A DNA stretch of 64,000 nucleotides from an uncultured Clostridia bacterium (GCA_934133005.1 CAKPAI010000005.1:22030-86029); one strand, 5' to 3'; shown: positions 36,323 through 46,051, counted from the stretch's first letter. The notes: generated from the sequence alone by a model not told the origin. Numbers and translations are program-made.

Positions 36323-37557
36323 ATGATCAGTATAAGAAAAAGGGGCAAAGTATATCAATATTGTTTTGAAGCAGGGAAGGTAAATGGAAAGAGAAAGCAA
36401 ATAACCAAAAGTGGTTTTAAAACAAAAAATGAAGCATATATAGCGGGACAAAAAGAATACGATGAATACATAAATGGAGTAACTAATATAGAGTGTAACA
36501 TGTTGTATGGAGATTATTTAGATTATTGGATGAAAGAATATTTTGAAATAAACTATAAATATTCTACGGCAAAGAGATATAAAGAAGCTTTTAGTAATAT
36601 TAAAAAGGAATTAGGTAATTACAAGTTATCAGTTTTAACACCATATATTCTAAATCAGGCGTTATTAAAGTTATATCAAACATCTGGTACAAGGGATGCA
36701 TTAAAAAATTATCAAAAGGTTATTAAGAGTTCGTTGAGGGATGCAACTTACTATTTCGGATTTATTAAGAATAATCCAGCAGGTGATTTGGAGATACCTA
36801 GAGTATTATCATTTGAATTAAAAAAAACAATATAGGTCACATCTATACTAAAGAAGAAATAGAAATAATTTTAGACAGGTTTAAGAATAACAAAGTTTTT
36901 GTATGTGCGTTTTTAACTGCTTGCTATACGGGAATGAGAACTGGTGAAGTATTTGCTTTAACTTGGGATGATATTGATTTAGAAAATAGAATAATAAAAA
37001 TTAATAAGACGGTTTATGCAAAAGATAAAGAAGAAAATGGCAGATGGTATTTAGGTACTGCTAAAACAATAGGTAGTCATAGGGAAGTTTATATTTGTGA
37101 TACCTTATATTCATTTTTATTGAAATATAAAGTATTACAAAATAATTATAAGAAAGAATTTGATAAAAATTATAAATACTATACTTTAAAAGAAGTTAAA
37201 AATAAGTATGGTAAGTTAGTAGAATATAAAATTATAAAAGATAATTCTAAACGCAATAGAGTAGAAATGGTGTTTACTAGAAAAGATGGAACTTATTCAG
37301 GAACTGATATTATTAGATATCCATTTAGAATAATTCATCATGAATTAGGATTTCAATGTAGATTTTATGATTTAAGAGGGAGCTTTGCTACTATTAGTTT
37401 AAGAGGCGGGTGTGAAATAAAAAATATTGCAGAGGTGTTAGGGCATAAAAGAATAGAAACTACCGAAAAATATTATATTTCAAGTACAAGCGAAGATAAG
37501 AAAGAAGTTGAAGAAATATTTGAAATGAACATTAAATTAGAAAATAAAATGATATAA
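36323..37557 (+). CDS. Tyrosine recombinase (integrase), -1 frame break at A8
   Basis: Phage-type integrase: an N-terminal arm-binding domain (RGKVYQYCFEAGK...KSGFKTKNEA), a SAM-like core-binding domain, then the catalytic domain with GMRTGEVFAL (Arg), YDLRGSFAT (the usual HxxR, with Tyr for His) and LGHKRIETTEKYY (His and nucleophile Tyr). The frame breaks in a run of eight A near 36820-36827: in frame it stops at 36835, while a -1 move reads LKKNNIGHIYTKEEIEIIL and restores the protein (about 411 aa). This may be an indel in the homopolymer or slippage on A AAA AAA C. Confidence 0.85.
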
Positions 37558-37584
37558 TAATAAATAATAAAGGAGGAAAAAATA

Positions 37585-38304
37585 ATGGATTTAAACTATA
37601 ACGTTTTTGTTAATAAAACAAAAATAATGTTGAAAACTATAAAAAAGGAATATGAAATAATAATTCAAAATTATAGTGAAGAGAAAATTATCAAAAAATC
37701 ATATTCAATTAAATCTAGAGATTCCTTAAATAATAAAGAAAAAGAGTATGCTGATTCAATATTAGAACAATTTTTTGAACCATCGTTAAAACAAATATCA
37801 ATATTAATCGATAGTGGAATAATATCATGGGATAGTGCTATCGAACCAATAAGTTTAAATGATATAAATAAGGATATTAAGGATTTTAAACACCTTATAT
37901 ATGAAAGTTGGGAAAAATTATATGTATATAAACATATTAAATATGATTTGATTATGAGTTTTATAATTCAAATATATTTATTTACCGAAAAGGAAATAGC
38001 AATGTTTTTAAACCAAAAATACAAAAGTGAAAATTTAAATACAATGTTTTCATGTATAAATGTGATTGAAAAAGAAGGAAAATACATAGACAAAGATATT
38101 AAAACTAAAATAGATATGTACAGAAACATTATCAATGTTTATAAACATGGAAAAGGTAAAAGCTTTGATGAGTTAAAAGAGAAAAATTGTTATGTTTTAA
38201 ATTCTTGTTATGACTCGAACGATTTATCATTTGTATTTAATTTAAAATTTGTTTCATTTGAAGAACTGTATAATACTCTAATTAATTTTATTAATGAGTT
38301 GTAA
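37585..38304 (+). CDS. Unknown element gene, weak HEPN resemblance
   Basis: 239 residues, host-like codon use, AGGAGG ahead of the ATG, 27 bases after the integrase. The stretch YRNIINVYKHGKGKSF near residue 180 has an Arg-Asn and Lys-His-Gly spacing seen in some HEPN-like proteins, but the spacing is longer than the classical Rx4-6H, so the assignment is weak. As cargo next to a nuclease-like gene, a defence or toxin role is possible. Confidence 0.5.
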   Translation: MDLNYNVFVNKTKIMLKTIKKEYEIIIQNYSEEKIIKKSYSIKSRDSLNNKEKEYADSILEQFFEPSLKQISILIDSGIISWDSAIEPISLNDINKDIKDFKHLIYESWEKLYVYKHIKYDLIMSFIIQIYLFTEKEIAMFLNQKYKSENLNTMFSCINVIEKEGKYIDKDIKTKIDMYRNIINVYKHGKGKSFDELKEKNCYVLNSCYDSNDLSFVFNLKFVSFEELYNTLINFINEL

Positions 38305-38371
38305 TTAATATTTAATCTAATTATATGTTTGATGATATATCAAATTATGATATAATATCATTGTGAACGGA

Positions 38372-38388
38372 TGTGGACAATGTCCACA
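38372..38388. repeat. Perfect short palindrome near right end of element
   Basis: TGTGGAC and GTCCACA flank AAT. It lies 16 bases after a TATAAT (38351-38356) with TTGATG 16 bases further upstream. It could be a regulator or recombinase arm site. Confidence 0.4.
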
Positions 38389-38532
38389 ATATGTACACGT
38401 TAGAGAAATACTTATAGTACAGGTAATATCATAAATACAAATAATATAGATGTTACCTAGTCTGATAAACAAGGAAATACGAATAATACTATAAGTATAA
38501 ATAATACTGATAATATGGGAGTATCCACTACA

Positions 38533-38571
38533 TGTGGTTCGGGAAAAAAGTATAAGAACTGCTGTGGAAAG
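38533..38571 (+). repeat. Right copy of secA-end direct repeat (putative attR)
   Basis: Matches secA 35231-35269 at 36 of 39 bases, identical over 38545-38561. It still encodes CGSGKKYKNCCGK in frame and then reads NA before a stop. About 130 bases upstream also read through mostly in this frame (Asn/Thr-rich) with one TAG, so this may be the end of an older gene copy. Confidence 0.65.
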
Positions 38572-38632
38572 AATGCATAAGATAAGAGAAAGCTAAAAAA
38601 TTGTCTAAAGAGGAGAAAGGCTAGGTGGTTAT

Positions 38633-39190
38633 ATGAAAAAAATAATAATTATACTAGCAATTATAATAGTTGCAGTAGTTGGAACAATGTATTTGATTGA
38701 CTCCATTAAGATGAAAAATGGTGAGAAAGTGGTATTTGGAACTTGGGGTAAAAAATATTTAGCAATAGTAAAGACAAACCAAAATGAAAATGTAATAAAA
38801 GAAGAAAGATATTCTAAAACAATTGAAAATACTACAATAGAACTAGATATTCCAAGTGAGTGGAATTATAAAGAAATGAAAGTATCAGAAAACGATAATT
38901 ATAACTATGCTTTAAAACTTTATAAAGACGACGAAGAACAGTATGCAATGATATATTTTTACAAAGAAAAATTTGGAGTTTGTGGTACCGAAAGAACATC
39001 AAAAAATATAACTTTGAATAATGGAAACGAAGTTGTTGTTGGATATCATTCAGGTGATGAAACATGGAAAGACATTATTATAGGTACAAACAAGAACATT
39101 GTAGTAATTAATCAAAATCTACAAAAAAATACGGCAGATGAAGCATTAGAATTAATAAAAAATATAAACATAATAGAATCAGAAGCTTAA
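38633..39190 (+). CDS. Membrane-anchored extracytoplasmic protein, unknown
   Basis: 185 residues with an N-terminal hydrophobic segment (about residues 3-24) and a folded domain outside. Contains a single Cys in GVCGTERTS. Host-like codons. AGGAGAAAGG is upstream. It follows the putative attR directly, so before insertion it probably lay just downstream of secA. No family recognised. Confidence 0.6.
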   Translation: MKKIIIILAIIIVAVVGTMYLIDSIKMKNGEKVVFGTWGKKYLAIVKTNQNENVIKEERYSKTIENTTIELDIPSEWNYKEMKVSENDNYNYALKLYKDDEEQYAMIYFYKEKFGVCGTERTSKNITLNNGNEVVVGYHSGDETWKDIIIGTNKNIVVINQNLQKNTADEALELIKNINIIESEA

Positions 39191-39202
39191 AATAATAAAG
39201 AC

Positions 39203-39232
39203 ATCCCCCGGAGTCAAACGACTCCGGGGGAT
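39203..39232. terminator. Strong bidirectional terminator
   Basis: A perfect 13-bp stem with nine G-C pairs (39203-39215 with 39220-39232), loop AAAC, between converging genes ending at 39190 and 39268. Confidence 0.93.
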
Positions 39233-39267
39233 TGGACTCTTACATGAGTGTTAAATGTCGTAATGTT

Positions 39268-39828
39268 TTACGCCGCTGTGTGCCAGTTCCAGTTGCTGTA
39301 GTCATCAAAATAACATGGGAACTGTGTCTGCTGAGACTGTTGCGATTGCAGGTACGGCGAGGTAAAGTTCAGAAGATACATTATCTGCTGAATACCAACA
39401 GGTCCGACTTCAACGTCAAAACCCGTTTCATTACCGCTGTAAGTTCTTACAACAGTGCTGATGCCGCCAAGTACTTGATTGGGCATATACGATTGGTCAT
39501 ACTGTTTTCCCTTAATGGAAAAATTGAAGTACAAACCTTCTTTTATATTGCCGTGAATCCGTACTTTCGATCCCTGAGCAAACCCGTATTTCTCCCAGCC
39601 ATTGCTGTCAAGAGGAACCGTGTAGTCGACTTGGTCGACATTGTTTTGGTACCAATTGACGTTTCCGCCAAGCATGTACATCATTTGTAACATCTGGGTT
39701 ATGTTAGGTGTAGACTGTTGCACCGGCTGAGTGGAACCGGTAGTGATACCGGCAGTGCCCCCTCCCAAGATGGTAGACACCACGTTGAAGAGAAGCGAGA
39801 TTACGACGACGATCATGTTCATATCCAT
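39268..39828 (-). CDS. Gln/Asn-rich ORFan with N-terminal hydrophobic segment, GC-richer
   Basis: 186 residues. The first about 25 residues are hydrophobic (MIVVVISLLFNVVSTILGGG), followed by a Thr/Gln-rich linker and a domain ending in a Gln/Ser-rich tail (SQQSQQTQFPCYFDDY). One in-frame CGG (starting at 39561 on the minus strand) is read as Arg in SKVRIHGN. Codon use is clearly GC-richer than its neighbours. GGAGG precedes the ATG, with its own promoter and terminator. Possibly secreted or membrane-attached; no family recognised. Confidence 0.65.
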   Translation of the reverse strand: MDMNMIVVVISLLFNVVSTILGGGTAGITTGSTQPVQQSTPNITQMLQMMYMLGGNVNWYQNNVDQVDYTVPLDSNGWEKYGFAQGSKVRIHGNIKEGLYFNFSIKGKQYDQSYMPNQVLGGISTVVRTYSGNETGFDVEVGPVGIQQIMYLLNFTSPYLQSQQSQQTQFPCYFDDYSNWNWHTAA

Positions 39829-39888
39829 ATAAATGAACCTCCATTGCTAATGGGTGATGCAAGACAAACGTCTTGCTCGTACAATTTA

Positions 39889-39917
39889 ATTATACCAGAA
39901 TTTTGTAAATAAGTCAA
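39889..39917 (-). promoter_or_regulatory. Promoter for the 39268-39828 gene
   Basis: On the minus strand TTGACT (39917-39912), 17-base spacer, TATAAT (39894-39889). A short inverted repeat AAGAC/GTCTT (39861-39874) lies just downstream. Confidence 0.85.
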
Positions 39918-40063
39918 TTTTGTAAAATTCAGATAATATATGTGTAGTAGATTTTGCCGTTTACTGTATTACAATATTTCGAATATTCCTACTTGTAATA
40001 TTTCTAGACACATGATATAGTAAAATAAGAGGGTAATTTAGTAAAAAAAGAAAGAGGTTTTAC

Positions 40064-40855
40064 ATGAAAAAATTTGCTCAAAAAATGAAACAAAAGTATA
40101 AAAAAACAAATAAAAAAGCAATATTAGTATATCTAATACTTAGATTGCTAGTAATTTTTGCAATGGTTTCACAAATATTACTTGGGAATATTGGAAATGC
40201 TGCATTATGTATATTGGCACTAATATTATTTACCTTACCAACAATTATTTCAGAAAAATTTAACATTGGAATTCCTGGAGTATTAGAGGCAATAATATAT
40301 CTTTTTATATTTGCAACCTCAATATTAGGAGAAATAAATAACTTCTATGGAATAATTCCATTCTGGGATACAATGCTTCATACATTAAACGGATTTCTAT
40401 GTGCAGGGATAGGTTTTTCATTAGTTGATTTATTGAATCAAAATAATAAAAATATAAATTTATCACCATTGTATGTAGCAATAGTTGCATTTTGTTTTTC
40501 AATGACAATAGGAATACTTTGGGAGTTTTATGAATATTCAGCAGATCATTTATTTAGACTAGACATGCAGAAAGATACAATAGTACAAAATATATCATCC
40601 GTAGAATTGAATCCCAATAAGGAAAATATTCCAATAAAGGTGGATAATATAGAAAAAACGCAAATATATTCTTCAGATGGAACTATTACAACAATTGAAG
40701 GTGGCTATTTAGACCTTGGACTTACTGATACAATAAAAGACCTATTTGTAAATTTTATAGGTGCAGTAGTCTTTAGTACGTTTGGATACTTATATATTAA
40801 AAATAGAGATAAATATACATTTGTTAAAAACTTCATTCCGGTTAAAGAGGAATAA
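40064..40855 (+). CDS. YjdF/DUF2238-like polytopic membrane protein
   Basis: 263 residues with about six hydrophobic segments. FWDTMLHTLNGFLCAGIGFSL and FCFSMTIGILWEFYEYSADHLF, together with the late DTIKDLFVNFIGAVV, match the D.LLH...GF, FalslaiG.lWE..E and DT..D...N..Ga pattern of the YjdF/DUF2238 family. Function of that family is unknown. AGAGG precedes the ATG. Monocistronic with a terminator. Confidence 0.75.
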   Translation: MKKFAQKMKQKYKKTNKKAILVYLILRLLVIFAMVSQILLGNIGNAALCILALILFTLPTIISEKFNIGIPGVLEAIIYLFIFATSILGEINNFYGIIPFWDTMLHTLNGFLCAGIGFSLVDLLNQNNKNINLSPLYVAIVAFCFSMTIGILWEFYEYSADHLFRLDMQKDTIVQNISSVELNPNKENIPIKVDNIEKTQIYSSDGTITTIEGGYLDLGLTDTIKDLFVNFIGAVVFSTFGYLYIKNRDKYTFVKNFIPVKEE

Positions 40856-40860
40856 AAGAT

Positions 40861-40895
40861 AAAGTTGCACATATTAAAAATGTGTAGCTTTTTTA
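40861..40895 (+). terminator. Terminator of the YjdF-like gene
   Basis: AAAG..GCACAT pairs with ATGTG..GCTTT around an A-rich loop, followed by a run of six T. Confidence 0.8.
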
Positions 40896-40966
40896 GTATC
40901 ATTGGTCAGTTTTATTTACTATAATAAGAATTTTATGGTATTCTAAGTAAATAAAAGGAGGAAAGA

Positions 40967-41965
40967 ATGGAAAACCAAAAGAAGGAAAGAAAACTACTAA
41001 AAATTGTATTAGGAATTATTATTCTGATTATAGTATTAATAATTGCTCTAACAGAAGGGATAGGAAATTATTTTGTAAATTATGCCATAGCAAGAAGTGG
41101 TAAAGGTGGTAATAGAAATATATCAGAAGATTCAAAAATAGAATTGCTTGGAGAAGACGAGAAAATAATTGAAGAAAATAGAAAAAAAGAAAATGAATTA
41201 GCAATGTCTTGGAGTGAAAACGTGGTTAAAAATAAAGTAGAAGTAGAAACTCAAGATGGAATAACTCTAAGAGGCACACAGTATATGCAAAATGAAGAAA
41301 ATAATAACTGGGTAATAGTTCTTCACGGATATAGATCAACACCCAATAGTGTATTATCAATAGGCAAACATTTTTTTGATGAAGGCTATAATGTACTTAT
41401 TCCAAGTATGAGAGCTTGTGAAGAAAGCGATGGAGAGTATCTTGGAATGGGATGGCTTGATAAAGATGACCTAAAATGCTGGATAAATTTAATTGTGAAG
41501 CAAAATGTTAATGCTAGTATTGTGTTACATGGTTCATCAATGGGAGCAGCAACTGTACTTATGTCATCAGGAGATGAACTTCCAGGTAATGTAAAATCAA
41601 TAATCGCAGATAGTGCATATACTTCTGTTTGGGATATATTTGCATCAGAGGCTAAATCTAGGTTTAATCTGCCAGAATTTCCAGTTTTATATATGTTTGA
41701 AATAGTTGCAAATAGAAGAGCTAAGTATGATATAAAAGAAGCTTCAGCTCTGGAACAAGTAAAGCTAAGTAAGATACCAATACTATTTATTCATGGTGAT
41801 AAAGATGATTTTGTTCCAGAATATATGTGTGAAAAATTATTTAATGTTGCAAATAGTAAGAAACAAAAACTTATTATAGAAGGTGCTGGGCATACAGATG
41901 GAAAATATAAAGATCCAGAAAAATATTATAATACTATATTTGAATGGCTAAAAAATATTAATTAA
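40967..41965 (+). CDS. Membrane-anchored alpha/beta hydrolase
   Basis: 332 residues with an N-terminal membrane helix (about residues 13-32). The hydrolase core shows HGYRSTPNSV (oxyanion region), the nucleophile elbow HGSSMGAA (GxSxG), IHGDKDDFVP (acid Asp) and GAGHTDG (catalytic His). Similar to the YqkD-type extracellular hydrolases of Firmicutes. AGGAGG precedes the ATG. Ester or peptide substrate unknown. Confidence 0.85.
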   Translation: MENQKKERKLLKIVLGIIILIIVLIIALTEGIGNYFVNYAIARSGKGGNRNISEDSKIELLGEDEKIIEENRKKENELAMSWSENVVKNKVEVETQDGITLRGTQYMQNEENNNWVIVLHGYRSTPNSVLSIGKHFFDEGYNVLIPSMRACEESDGEYLGMGWLDKDDLKCWINLIVKQNVNASIVLHGSSMGAATVLMSSGDELPGNVKSIIADSAYTSVWDIFASEAKSRFNLPEFPVLYMFEIVANRRAKYDIKEASALEQVKLSKIPILFIHGDKDDFVPEYMCEKLFNVANSKKQKLIIEGAGHTDGKYKDPEKYYNTIFEWLKNIN

Positions 41966-41976
41966 ATATTAAATGA

Positions 41977-42003
41977 AAACGCTTGAAATTTCAGGCGTTT
42001 TTT
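41977..42003 (+). terminator. Terminator of the hydrolase gene
   Basis: AAACGC.TGAAA pairs with TTTCA.GCGTTT, followed by T. Confidence 0.85.
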
Positions 42004-42018
42004 CTATATACCCCCGTA

Positions 42019-42047
42019 TTTACAATATACCCCAAAGAGTATATAAT
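42019..42047 (+). promoter_or_regulatory. Copper operon promoter with CsoR-like operator
   Basis: TTTACA (42019-42024), 17-base spacer, TATAAT (42042-42047). The spacer holds ATACCCCAAAGAGTAT (42027-42042), and a second ATAC-CCCC-GTAT dyad lies at 42008-42019. C/G-rich dyads with ATAC/GTAT ends resemble CsoR binding sites, so auto-repression relieved by Cu(I) is likely. Confidence 0.65.
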
Positions 42048-42081
42048 AGATGCATAAAAATAAAAAGGAGGTTTAAATATT

Positions 42082-42372
42082 TTGGATAAATGCCAAAAAA
42101 AGACTTGTCGAAGTGATGAAGAAAAGAAAGCAATTACAAATAGAATAAACAGAATAGAAGGCCAATTGCATGGCATTAAAAAGATGATTCAAAATGATAC
42201 ATATTGTAATGATGTGTTAGTACAACTATCTGCAATAGAAAAATCAGTGAAAAGTTTATCTAATCATGTATTAGAAAATCATTTATATTCTTGCGTATAT
42301 AATGATTTAGAAAAGGGGAATTTATCTATAGTTGATGAATTGGTAGATTTATTTAAAAGATTTAATAAATAA
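42082..42372 (+). CDS. csoR: CsoR-family copper-sensing repressor
   Basis: 96 residues, all-helical DUF156 family. The Cu(I) ligands follow the C-H-C pattern: Cys in NDTYCNDV, then His and Cys in NHVLENHLYSC. INRIEGQLHGIKKM is the family signature. The start is TTG with GGAGG upstream. It is the first gene of an operon with copZ and copA, and its operator overlaps the promoter. Confidence 0.92.
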   Translation: MDKCQKKTCRSDEEKKAITNRINRIEGQLHGIKKMIQNDTYCNDVLVQLSAIEKSVKSLSNHVLENHLYSCVYNDLEKGNLSIVDELVDLFKRFNK

Positions 42373-42385
42373 GGAGGAAAATAAA

Positions 42386-42592
42386 ATGAAAGAATTGAAA
42401 TTTAAAATAGAAGGCATGATGTGTGAAGGATGTGAAAACAGAGTAAAAAATGCTTTAATGGAAGTTATAGGCGTAACAAAAGTTAATGCTGACCATGTAA
42501 CAGGAGAATTAATTGTTGAAACTAACTGTGATAATAAGAAACAAATAGAAGAAGTAATACAAGATTTAGGATATGAAATAGTGGGGGAATAA
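42386..42592 (+). CDS. copZ: Copper chaperone, HMA domain
   Basis: 68 residues, a single heavy-metal-associated domain with the Cu(I) site GMMCEGCENRV (MxCxxC) and a conserved GV..V.AD. pattern. It delivers Cu(I) to CopA. AGGAGG precedes the ATG; only 13 bases after csoR and 3 bases before copA, so translation is coupled. Confidence 0.92.
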   Translation: MKELKFKIEGMMCEGCENRVKNALMEVIGVTKVNADHVTGELIVETNCDNKKQIEEVIQDLGYEIVGE

Positions 42593-42595
42593 TGC

Positions 42596-44798
42596 ATGAA
42601 AAATATTATTCTTTCAATAGATGGTATGACATGTAGTGCTTGTTCTAACGGACTAGAAAAGTATTTATCAAAGCAAAATGGAATAATTGATGCAAAAGTT
42701 AATCTTGTAATGTCAAATGCTAGCATTTCATATGATGAAAAAATACTAAATCAAGAAAAAATCGAGAAATTTATAAAACAAGCAGGATTTAAAAGCTTAG
42801 GAATATTTAAAGAAATTAAACTTGAGAAGAAAACGAAAAAAGAAAAAATAAAATTTATAATATTTACTATTTTAGCAATTATTTTATTATATATTTCTAT
42901 GGGCGAGATGATAGGTTTTCCATCACTTATAAAAAGTATGGAAAAACCGATTTTATATGCGAGTATAGAATGTTTTTTAACTATACTATTTTTAATATAT
43001 GGTTTTGATATTTTAAAAAATGGTTACAAAAATTTGATTCATAGAATCCCTAATATGGATACATTAGTAGCAATTGGTGTACTAAGTAGTTTTACTTATA
43101 GTGTATATGAGATGCTAATGATAATTAATGGGCATACTCATTTTGTAATGAGCTTATATTTTGAATCTGCTGCGATAGTGATATACTTTGTAAAATTCGG
43201 CAGATATTTAGATGGTATAAGCAAAGATAAAACTAAAGAAGCAATTCAGAAATTAGTTGAAATAACACCAGATAAAGCAACTGTAGAAATAAATGGAAAA
43301 GAAAAAGAAGTGACTTTGGACGAAATAAAAAAAGGCAGCATTGTTATTGCAAAACCTGGTGATAAAATTGCAGTAGATGGAGAAATTATAGATGGGAAAG
43401 CACATTTAGATGAATCTTTTATAACAGGTGAGAGTAAACCAAGACAAAAGGAAGTTGGAGACAAGGTTGTTGCAGGAAGCTTAAATTATGATGGATATAT
43501 AAAATATAAAGCTGAAAAAATAGGAAAAGAATCGACTGTATCAGAAATAGTAAGACTTGTGATAGAGGCAAGTAATACAAAAGCTCCTATTGCAAGAATT
43601 GCTGATAAAATTTCAGGATATTTTGTACCAATTGTAATTGTTATAGCTATATTATCATGTATAACATACCTAATTTTAAATTACGAATTTTCGTTTGCTT
43701 TAGAAACATTTGTTACAGTACTAGTGGTAGCATGTCCTTGTAGTTTGGGACTTGCAACTCCGCTTGCAATTGTAGTAAGTGAAGGACTATGTGCCGGGAA
43801 ACGGAATATTAGTTAAAAAAAGCGAGATCTTAGAAAATGCTTCAAAAGTAAATACTATAATATTTGATAAAACAGGAACTCTTACTTATGGAAAACTAAA
43901 GGTATCAAAAATCTACAATTATTCTAATTTTACAGATGAAGAAATATTTTCCATTGCAAGAAGTATAGAAGCAAAATCATCTCATCCTATTGGAAAAGCA
44001 TTTACAGATTATATTTACGAACATAAACTTGAACAAAAAGAAGTGTCTGAATTTGAGAATATCACTGGATATGGTATAGTAGGTAAGATAGCTGAAAATA
44101 CAATAATTTTAGGAAATAGAAAAATTGTTCAAAAGTATAATATAGAAAATAGGCATGTAGCAGATGAAGAAAAACTTTCAGAAGCGGGCAATAGTGTTGT
44201 ATATGTAATAATAAATAATAAAATAGTATCTATAATAGGTGTAAATGATATTATTAGAGAAAATGCAAAAGAAGTAATATCAAAATTAAATAGCCTAAAT
44301 ATTAAAACAATTATGCTAACAGGAGATAATGAGAAAACAGCAAAAAACATTGCAACAGAATTAGAAATTACAAATGTTATCTCAAATGTTTTACCTTCGC
44401 AAAAAGCTGATATTGTTAAAAATCTAAGAAATGAAGGAAATATAGTAATGATGTGTGGAGATGGAATAAATGATAGTCCAGCACTTGCAAACGCCAATAT
44501 TGGTGTAAGTGTAAAAAGTGGTACAGATATTGCAATGGATGCTTCAGATGTAATATTAACTAATAATAACCTAGATTCAATATTAAATCTTATAAATATA
44601 AGTGAAAAAACACTAAAAATTATAAAACAAAACTTGTTTTGGGCATTTTTCTATAATTTATTAATGATTCCAATTGCTATGGGAGTGCTTAGAAAATTAG
44701 GATTTACTATAAATCCAGTAATAGCAAGTATGGCAATGGTATTTAGTAGTTTAACTGTTATATTAAACACATTAAGACTAAAAAAAATATCAAGGTAA
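42596..44798 (+). CDS. copA: Copper-exporting P1B-ATPase, +1 shift at CGG
   Basis: Exports Cu(I). One N-terminal HMA domain (GMTCSACSNGL), eight membrane helices, the actuator loop with TGES, CPC in VACPCSLGLATPLA, the phosphorylation site DKTGTLT, the HP dipeptide in SSHPIGKAF and the hinge GDGINDSPAL. The frame breaks at CGG 43802-43804: in frame it stops at 43816, while +1 reads GGA and gives KGILVKKSEILENA..DKTGTLT, the conserved link between helix 6 and the P domain (about 733 aa in total). Cutting it here would separate the transport site from the ATPase. Confidence 0.93.
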
Positions 44799-44828
44799 CA
44801 TTTTATTTTTTGTTACCTCTTTTTTTTA
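44794..44828 (+). terminator. Terminator of copper operon
   Basis: GGTAACA (44794-44800) pairs with TGTTACC (44811-44817), followed by a T-rich run. Confidence 0.85.
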
Positions 44829-44876
44829 TTTATAAATTATGATATTATAAATAAAAAATAAAGGAGGATGTTTTAT

Positions 44877-45950
44877 ATGAAACACAAAAGTGTTTTTATA
44901 ATCTGTATGATTATATTGGTAATACTATTTTTAGGAGCAACAATGTTTTCAATTTATAAATTTTCAGTAATAAATCCAATTGCATCTTGCACAAGCATGT
45001 TAAAAATACTATATACCGATGCAGGGTACATTGAAGTTCAAAATTTTCCTAAAAAAGTAATATTCGCTAAACCAGAAAATACTATGCAGAATTTACTGTT
45101 ATACATGAGGAGCAGAGGTTTTGAAGAATCAACAAGCAATCAAGCTTTAGGCGGAGATGTAATATTTACAAATGGAAAGCAGAATGAAGAAATAAGTATT
45201 TCAACTAATAAATATTATTCTAAATGGATTTGGCAAAATACTTGGGAAAATGAAAATCTTTTAACAGGAGTAATTGTAAAAGTTACTGAAAATACTATTT
45301 TTGTAATGGACAGCAAACATTCATTATATACAATAAAAAATAATTATAGCAATGAATTTAAAGTAAACCAAGAGATTGAAATTAAGTTTGATGGTACGGT
45401 ATTAGAGACATTTCCAGCACAATTGGGAAGCGTAGAGTCTATTGATGTTATTTCAGAAAATAGCAAAATAGAAATTCCTAATTCAATATTAACATATTGT
45501 TATAGTAGTAAAGATAATGTAACAGTAAATGTAACTAGTTTATCAACTGATGGAATAACTTTAGAAATAACAGATTCTAATGAGATTAAATATAACTATG
45601 CCTCTAGTTATACATTAAGTAAATATGTAAAAAATGAAAGCTATAAAGAAATGGTAAATAACATTCCGGAAGTTTCTGCTACTACTAATTCTACTCCTAG
45701 TTTTGAAGGAACAGGAGCAGAATATGAATGGAAAGAATTACTAAGGATAGTTAGTACAAATGAAGATGAAGCTTATACAGAAAATGGAGTAATAATTAGA
45801 AAATTTAGATTCACCAATGCCTATCCAAACCTTTCAGAAGGTGAATATCTATTAACTATGTCTGGAAATGACACTGCCAGAATAAATGTATATTTTAATA
45901 TAAATGCCAATGGAAAAGCAGAATTTATAAAAAGTTCTATTAATGATTAA
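44877..45950 (+). CDS. Membrane-anchored protein, unknown
   Basis: 357 residues from the ATG at 44877 (the ATG at 44868 abuts the AGGAGG site). One N-terminal helix (about 6-28) is followed by an extracytoplasmic region; residues about 130-180 have an OB-like pattern (GVIVKVTENTIFVMDSKHSLYTI), and the last 60 residues resemble an Ig-like strand series (NGVIIRKFRFTNAYPNLSEGEYLLTMSG). Single gene after the copper operon. No family recognised. Confidence 0.6.
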   Translation: MKHKSVFIICMIILVILFLGATMFSIYKFSVINPIASCTSMLKILYTDAGYIEVQNFPKKVIFAKPENTMQNLLLYMRSRGFEESTSNQALGGDVIFTNGKQNEEISISTNKYYSKWIWQNTWENENLLTGVIVKVTENTIFVMDSKHSLYTIKNNYSNEFKVNQEIEIKFDGTVLETFPAQLGSVESIDVISENSKIEIPNSILTYCYSSKDNVTVNVTSLSTDGITLEITDSNEIKYNYASSYTLSKYVKNESYKEMVNNIPEVSATTNSTPSFEGTGAEYEWKELLRIVSTNEDEAYTENGVIIRKFRFTNAYPNLSEGEYLLTMSGNDTARINVYFNINANGKAEFIKSSIND

Positions 45951-46051
45951 ATTTAATTGACAATTTTTATCGAAGCGTGGTACTATTATAATGTATCCGC
46001 GCTTTTTTAAGTGCAAAATTTACACATTTTTGAAATGGAGGATTGGATTTT

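Noticed and set aside
38400..38580. A second secA-like or SEC-C gene at the right repeat
   Set aside because: Only the zinc-tail codons are present and the upstream reading has a TAG; better explained as an att-site copy or gene remnant.
39232..39690. Plus-strand open frame of 152 codons
   Set aside because: It is the shadow of the minus-strand GC-richer gene 39268-39828, which has the promoter, ribosome site and terminator.
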